Assembly: GCA_946807835.1 (NCBI GenBank)
Contig: OX327695.1
Coordinates: 25,216,501 to 25,280,500, forward strand
Direction: 5' to 3'
Source: Ailanthus altissimus
Taxonomy: Eukaryota > Streptophyta > Magnoliopsida > Sapindales > Simaroubaceae
DNA: 64,000 bases
Shown: positions 59,233 through 64,000 of the stretch, one piece after another
How positions within the stretch are numbered: position 1 is the stretch's first letter
Layout of the letters: every line of letters starts with the position of its first letter
Notes under the pieces: generated by a model
Seen by the model: only the letters and a program-made list of their open reading frames with translations
Database searches by the model: none
Told to the model about the DNA's origin: nothing
Program-made: the position numbers and the translations under genes

Positions 59233-62200
59233 TGATAATTTTTTCTTTTGGATTTTTTTCTTAAATTTTTGTATAAGTCCAATTTATTACAAGATCTAAA
59301 ACGAGTCCTAAACAGGTAAAAAAAAAATTGTCATATTTTAATAGAACTCTACATCAAAGTTCAAGACAATAAAAGAACTAATGCCTTTATTTTCAAGACT
59401 CTAATAAAAGAAATATTGTCCAAATTGAGAAAGTTTGTTATATCCTAATTTAACTTGATTCTACGACCCTATACTCATACTACCCTATAAATAAGAGGGC
59501 TAAATAATGAAAAAGACACTTGAAAATGGAGATGCTTCTAATAGATCCATAATCTCTCCCCCTAGGTGCAATACTCTTTTTCTCCAATTTAAGTTTTTTC
59601 TATAAGGTCTTTGTCTCCTTGTATTTCTACTTTAAAATCATTATTCAGTGGTGCCATATGAGTGAGCTCATTAAGTTTGGTAACATACACGTATGCTGAA
59701 TCGGGTTGAACCACTGTAAATTCTCTATCTTGCTACATCTCTTATATTTATTTTTGTTAATCTCAACCTCATTTTCAACTAGGGATGGCAAAATTTCTTA
59801 CGAACTCACTAAAATTCGTTCATATTAAGAAGGATTTGGTAAGGTTTAAAGCAGATTTGGTACGAGTTTAGTATACAAATTTAAAAATCGCAATAGATTT
59901 AGGATGAGTTTATATTTGATAAAAGATCCACGGATACTAGTAACAGATATTTGTAGATATCACAATTTTTTTTATAATTTTTTTAGAGAAAAAAAGTCAT
60001 ACGCTGTGAATTGCATGCCTAGCACGCTTTGCATGCATGTTAGGAGCGCATATTGTGTACTTAGTATAAGCTCCTAGTATGTGTGCTAGGAGTTTAAGCG
60101 TTAGGCATGTAACATTACGCGCTTCGCATATGCTTCTAATACGCGTGTTAAGTGCTAGGCACGCAACGTTATGTACTTAGCGTGCGCTCTTAGCATATGT
60201 GTTAAGTGTGTTAGATGCACAATATTGCACTCTTTAGTGTTCACTCCTAGCACGAGTACTAAACGTGGTGTGCTTAGTGTATGCTTAGACCTAAGCATGC
60301 TAGGTGTACAACGTTGTACACTTTTAGCATTCGCTCATAGCAGGCATAGTAAGTGCTATATACTCATTACCAAGTTTGTTTAAAATTCACATATAACCCA
60401 TTACGAATTTGGTAATTAGTGCTTACCCACTAGAGCGGATTTTGTATTAAAATTCTAAACCGTAATATATTTTAGAAGGATTTAGTATTTCATTTTTTGA
60501 AGCATATGAGGATGCGGGTTTAGGAATATCTATACCAAGTCCAGTTCATTGCCATCTTTATTTTCAACAACTAATAAATTGAACTTGTTAATCTCAAGAT
60601 AATTAGATTTTGGGTCAACAATTAGTTCTATCAATGGAAAATGCAATACAATTGTAACGACTCAAATCTCACATCGGGTAGATTCGTCCAAAGTGAAGGC
60701 TTTATAAGAAAAAATTCTCCCACCTCTTGCGAGGCGCCTTTTTAGAATGGTGATGCGTTCCACTTATAATGGACAAAACCGTAAGGGGGAAGGACGCGTG
60801 CGTGAACTCCAAAGCGAATAATATCTTATACAAAGATTCGGGTAGGCTCTTTAAAAAATAGTCATGAAAATTAACCTTGGAGATTAATAATTTAAAGTAA
60901 GTTCTTACTTTGGTTAACATTAATTTTTACGCTAGTTTTTTTAAAATATATTTTGATTTTATAATGAATTATTTTGTGTGATATCAATTTAATTCATCTC
61001 GATTTGAAGATGTTGATATTAATCTCTAGAATATTTGAATTAATTTAGTGGTATGCCAACTCTATTACCTGAAATAAAAAAAGAACAGGAAGACGTTGGT
61101 GTAGGACTTAAACAAAGGACTTAGTCCGAAGAGACTTCAACATGTGGCAGTGCAACCATCAAGGTAGATGACTTATGTTAATAAAAGAATGAAAATAATA
61201 AATATAAAATAACTCGTAATGCTAACAACCTTATAGCACAGCATTCACTACATATTACTAATTGTTCAGCCGCTGCTGTAGCCATCATCATTGTCGTTAA
61301 CACACTTAGAAGTGACTGCCGCCGCTACCCATGCAGAATATTATTGTTTAGGCTATAACTGTCGGCTAGAAGTTGTCATTGTTCGCTACCTAAAAGCCAT
61401 CGTTGTCTATCTTCTAGTCTACTCGTTGTGCCCATGAGCTTATCGATGCAAACTTTACTCCAACGACTAACAATAGTTTGAAAATTAGTTGAGGAGAAGA
61501 GGAGGTTGCTTATCATGAAGAAGCAAAAAAATATATTATGGCTTTGTTCGATGTTTTCACTGAGGCTCCCTTTATTTTTCAAAAATTCAATTTTGGCCAG
61601 TATTTCTTTAATATTTTACAGATAGACCCCTAATCGAACATTAGTCTTCTACTATATTAGGAATCGAGGCTAAGAACCATGGATCCCAGGATAGAGGTCC
61701 AAGGACTTAAGGTTGAGAACTATGGGACTAAGGATAGAAGTGCGATAAACCAAGGATTGAGAACAAAAGTCTGCATCCAGGCCAAGAACTAAGAAAAAAG
61801 TCAACATCGAGGCTAAGGATTGAGAACATAAGTGTACATTAAGGCCGCCTAGGTCCTTATTAAGGTCATTTAAGTCCTCATCAAGGCCACCTGAGCCTTC
61901 ATTGAGGTTGCCTAAAGTCCTCACTAAGGCCGTGTAAATCTTCAACACTTAAGCATGATTAAAATGAGGGCATATCTATGAAGACCTCCTCAACACCCGA
62001 GCAGGGTTAAAATGAGGACATATCTTTAATGTCCTTCTCAACATGCTTTCTGGGTAATGCATAAGCCTAAAAGCGAGAGCATATATTTGAAGATCTCTTC
62101 GGTCAACTACCCAAAGAATCCATGTGACCATTAACTAAGATTTCTCAGTTAACTATCCAAAGAGCCTATGTGATCCTTAGCTATATTTTCTGCAGTCAAC

Positions 62201-62924
62201 GGTCGATGAGCCCATATAATCATTTCGGGTAAGTTTTCGAGCACACAAACTAAACAAGCTCAATCCAATATCAAGATCAGAATAAGACAAAGTTTCACTC
62301 TACTCAATATTCTAAGACATACCCAAAATCCAGATCAAACTATTATAAAGTTTTCATTATTAATAAATTAATATTGAAATTTGAGCGACTCATGTTCTTA
62401 GATTTTGGCATAGACCCAATTTATTACAAGGCCATAAAAGTCATAAACAAGTTAAAAAAAAAAAGAGCTATTATATTACAATATGACTCTACATCAAAGT
62501 CTCAGACAAAATAAGAGAATTACTATCTTTATTTTGATAAGCCTCTAATAAGAAATCTTAATTGAAAAAGTATGTTATATCTCAATTTAACTCAATTTCA
62601 AGTAACTCTTACTATCCTTTAAATAGGGGACCTAAACAATGAAGAAGGCATTTTAAAAAGAGAGAGGCATCTAATAGATCCACAATCTCTTCCCCCTATA
62701 TGCGACACTCTTCTTCTTTAGTTTATGTTTATTCTATAAAGATTTTGCTTTCATGTAATTTTGATGTAAAATTATTATTTAATAATGTCATATGAATTAG
62801 CTCATCATATGATATTATTCTTCATCTTGCTACAATTTTTTCTTGGTGGTTAATTTATACTTCGTTCTCAACAACCAATAACTTAATTATTGATTTTAAA
62901 ATTGACCAAAATTTAAGCTCAACA
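59233..62924 (+). mobile_element. Unit C: decayed non-autonomous LTR element
   Basis: First direct repeat 59233-60620, second 62382-62924, with the cacatcgg-type repeat at about 60656-60860 inside. Confidence 0.5.
59780..60560. mobile_element. Unit C: hAT-like non-autonomous element
   Basis: Copy of 33710-34490, flanked by ttttcaac (59772-59779, 60561-60568), with the internal minisatellite at 60025-60360. Confidence 0.8.
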
Positions 62925-63519
62925 AATTAATTATAGAGCAGAACCAAGCTGCAAGAGAAGAGTTGAAAAGTAATACTAAAACTTAAATTATGACTGACGG
63001 AACAACCGAATGATCGATGTCGGTTCCAGAGACCATGGGAGTCTTATTGTGTGGAAAAGTAACGCTAGAAGTCTGTAAATTGGCGTGTTGGCATTGCACA
63101 TATGACTTGACTCATGTAAATGCCAACTATGGACTCGACGTCCCCCTTGACAGTTTGATACTTCAGTCTTCATGGACCCGCAATTACGTGCCCTTCTGAT
63201 ACCGGCGAGAATAAGATTATTATTGGCTCTACTTGTTTCCTTTTGTCGCTACACTCTCTCCAGCATCCAATCCTCAACCTGTGGGTTCAAGTCTACTATT
63301 CTAGTTTCGTGACAACTTGCAGCAATGATCAAACTCGCCACTATTGAGAAACAGTAGACGAAGGACAAGGAACTCAAGTGGGAAGTGATATAAATACGAA
63401 AATACCCCGCATTAAGTTCTTACGAAAATATCAACAACACAACTCATACTAGTATTATCAGCTCGTCAACCACCTATTTATAACCGAGCGGCAGCAACTA
63501 TTTTTTAGGCAGGAGAAGA
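62925..63519. other. Unit C: region before the dead UGT fragment
   Basis: Copy of 36855-37449; differs at 63027. No gene. Confidence 0.5.
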
Positions 63520-63750
63520 ATGCAATGACATCCGGGATTATCTGCCGAATGGTTTCGTGAGGAGGGCCCGCAAGAAGGATCTGGTGGTCCCCGTGTGAGC
63601 TCCTCAAACTGAGATCCTTCACCATATGCTCATATTGGCGGATTTTTTTCTCACTGCCGTTGCAAAACTCCAACTAGTATTGTCAATGGAGTGCCCATGA
63701 TCGCATGGCCACTCTAAGCAGATCAAAACACAGATATCTGGGAAATCAAT
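63520..63750 (+). pseudogene. Dead UGT fragment D, duplicated copy
   Basis: Same sequence as 37450-37680, with the same stop in place of the PSPG Trp, the same frameshift and the same loss of the GWNS core. Confidence 0.88.
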
Positions 63751-64000
63751 GCAAGTATTATGTGCAAAACTAGCTGCAATCGAAGATATTATTGAATAGT
63801 TTTCACCAAGTTGAATGATGAGTTATATCCTAGTTGTTTATTGAATTTCAAATTCCACAGAGATAGCATATATCAAAGTAGTATTGACAAGAAGATACCA
63901 CTTTATACATAAAGAGTACTGATTCAAAGATTCATTACATATTAATAATAAGTTCTCACATTTAGTTATCGATCAAAGACAAATGGAAGCATCTTTGTGC
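63751..64000. other. Window end, eroded DNA behind the dead UGT fragment
   Basis: Copy of 37681-37930. No recognisable coding sequence; the duplication continues past the window edge. Confidence 0.5.

Larger units (their letters stand above)
54416..64000. repeat. Segmental duplication, copy C (continues beyond the window)
   Basis: Copy of 28346-37930. Substitutions seen by eye include 55871, around 58219, 58531, 59447, two near 59553-59560, 60070, 60504, 61260, 61363, 61509 and 63027. At several of these unit A agrees with C and at others with B, so both copies have changed independently. Confidence 0.97.

Noticed and set aside
1..64000. tRNA, rRNA or other structured RNA genes
   Set aside because: None recognised on either strand; the tRNA-like words found are retrotransposon primer-binding sites.

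Overview
This is nuclear DNA from a flowering plant, almost certainly a eudicot. It is AT-rich and crowded with nested Ty1/copia and other transposons. Its only intact genes are single-exon UDP-glycosyltransferases of the group E / UGT72 type (the class often annotated as anthocyanidin 3-O-glucosyltransferase 5-like or hydroquinone glucosyltransferase). The species cannot be read from the sequence. All identities below are by-eye comparisons; no alignment program or database was used.

Layout. 1-1235: end of a dispersed repeat. 3391-4839: UGT-1. 5039-~11158: a decayed copia element (Copia-1) carrying a 2.1 kb repeat insertion. 11780-14239: a Harbinger-like non-autonomous element. ~14472-28345: unit A, with UGT-2 (16275-17726), a copia element inserted behind the gene (Copia-2, 18142-23411) and a decayed LTR element (24652-28314). 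28346-~36900: unit B, with UGT-3 (30062-31513) and its own copy of the decayed LTR element. ~37200-49300: unit D, an older and more diverged unit that begins with a dead UGT fragment and is split by Copia-3 (40667-46067, TSD aagtt) and other insertions. 49920-50150: a further dead UGT fragment (E), followed by a minus-strand Ty3/gypsy relic (50165-52130) and LTR-like debris. 54416-64000: unit C, with UGT-4 (56132-57583), which repeats 28346-37930 base for base at a fixed offset of 26,070 with about a dozen substitutions and no visible indel.

The window is therefore a tandemly amplified glycosyltransferase locus with at least four intact and three dead copies. UGT-2 and UGT-3 differ at 16 of 483 residues, while UGT-3 and UGT-4 encode the same protein. 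The enzymes should be cytosolic and transfer a sugar, probably glucose, from UDP-sugar to a small hydrophobic acceptor. The acceptor is not deducible. Transposon presence and absence between units, shared inactivating mutations and junction sequences give a relative history of the array. The most interesting points are the very recent 26-kb duplication, the stop codon shared by the dead copies, the mismatch between Copia-2 LTR age and its empty site, and a TATA-box change between unit A and units B/C.
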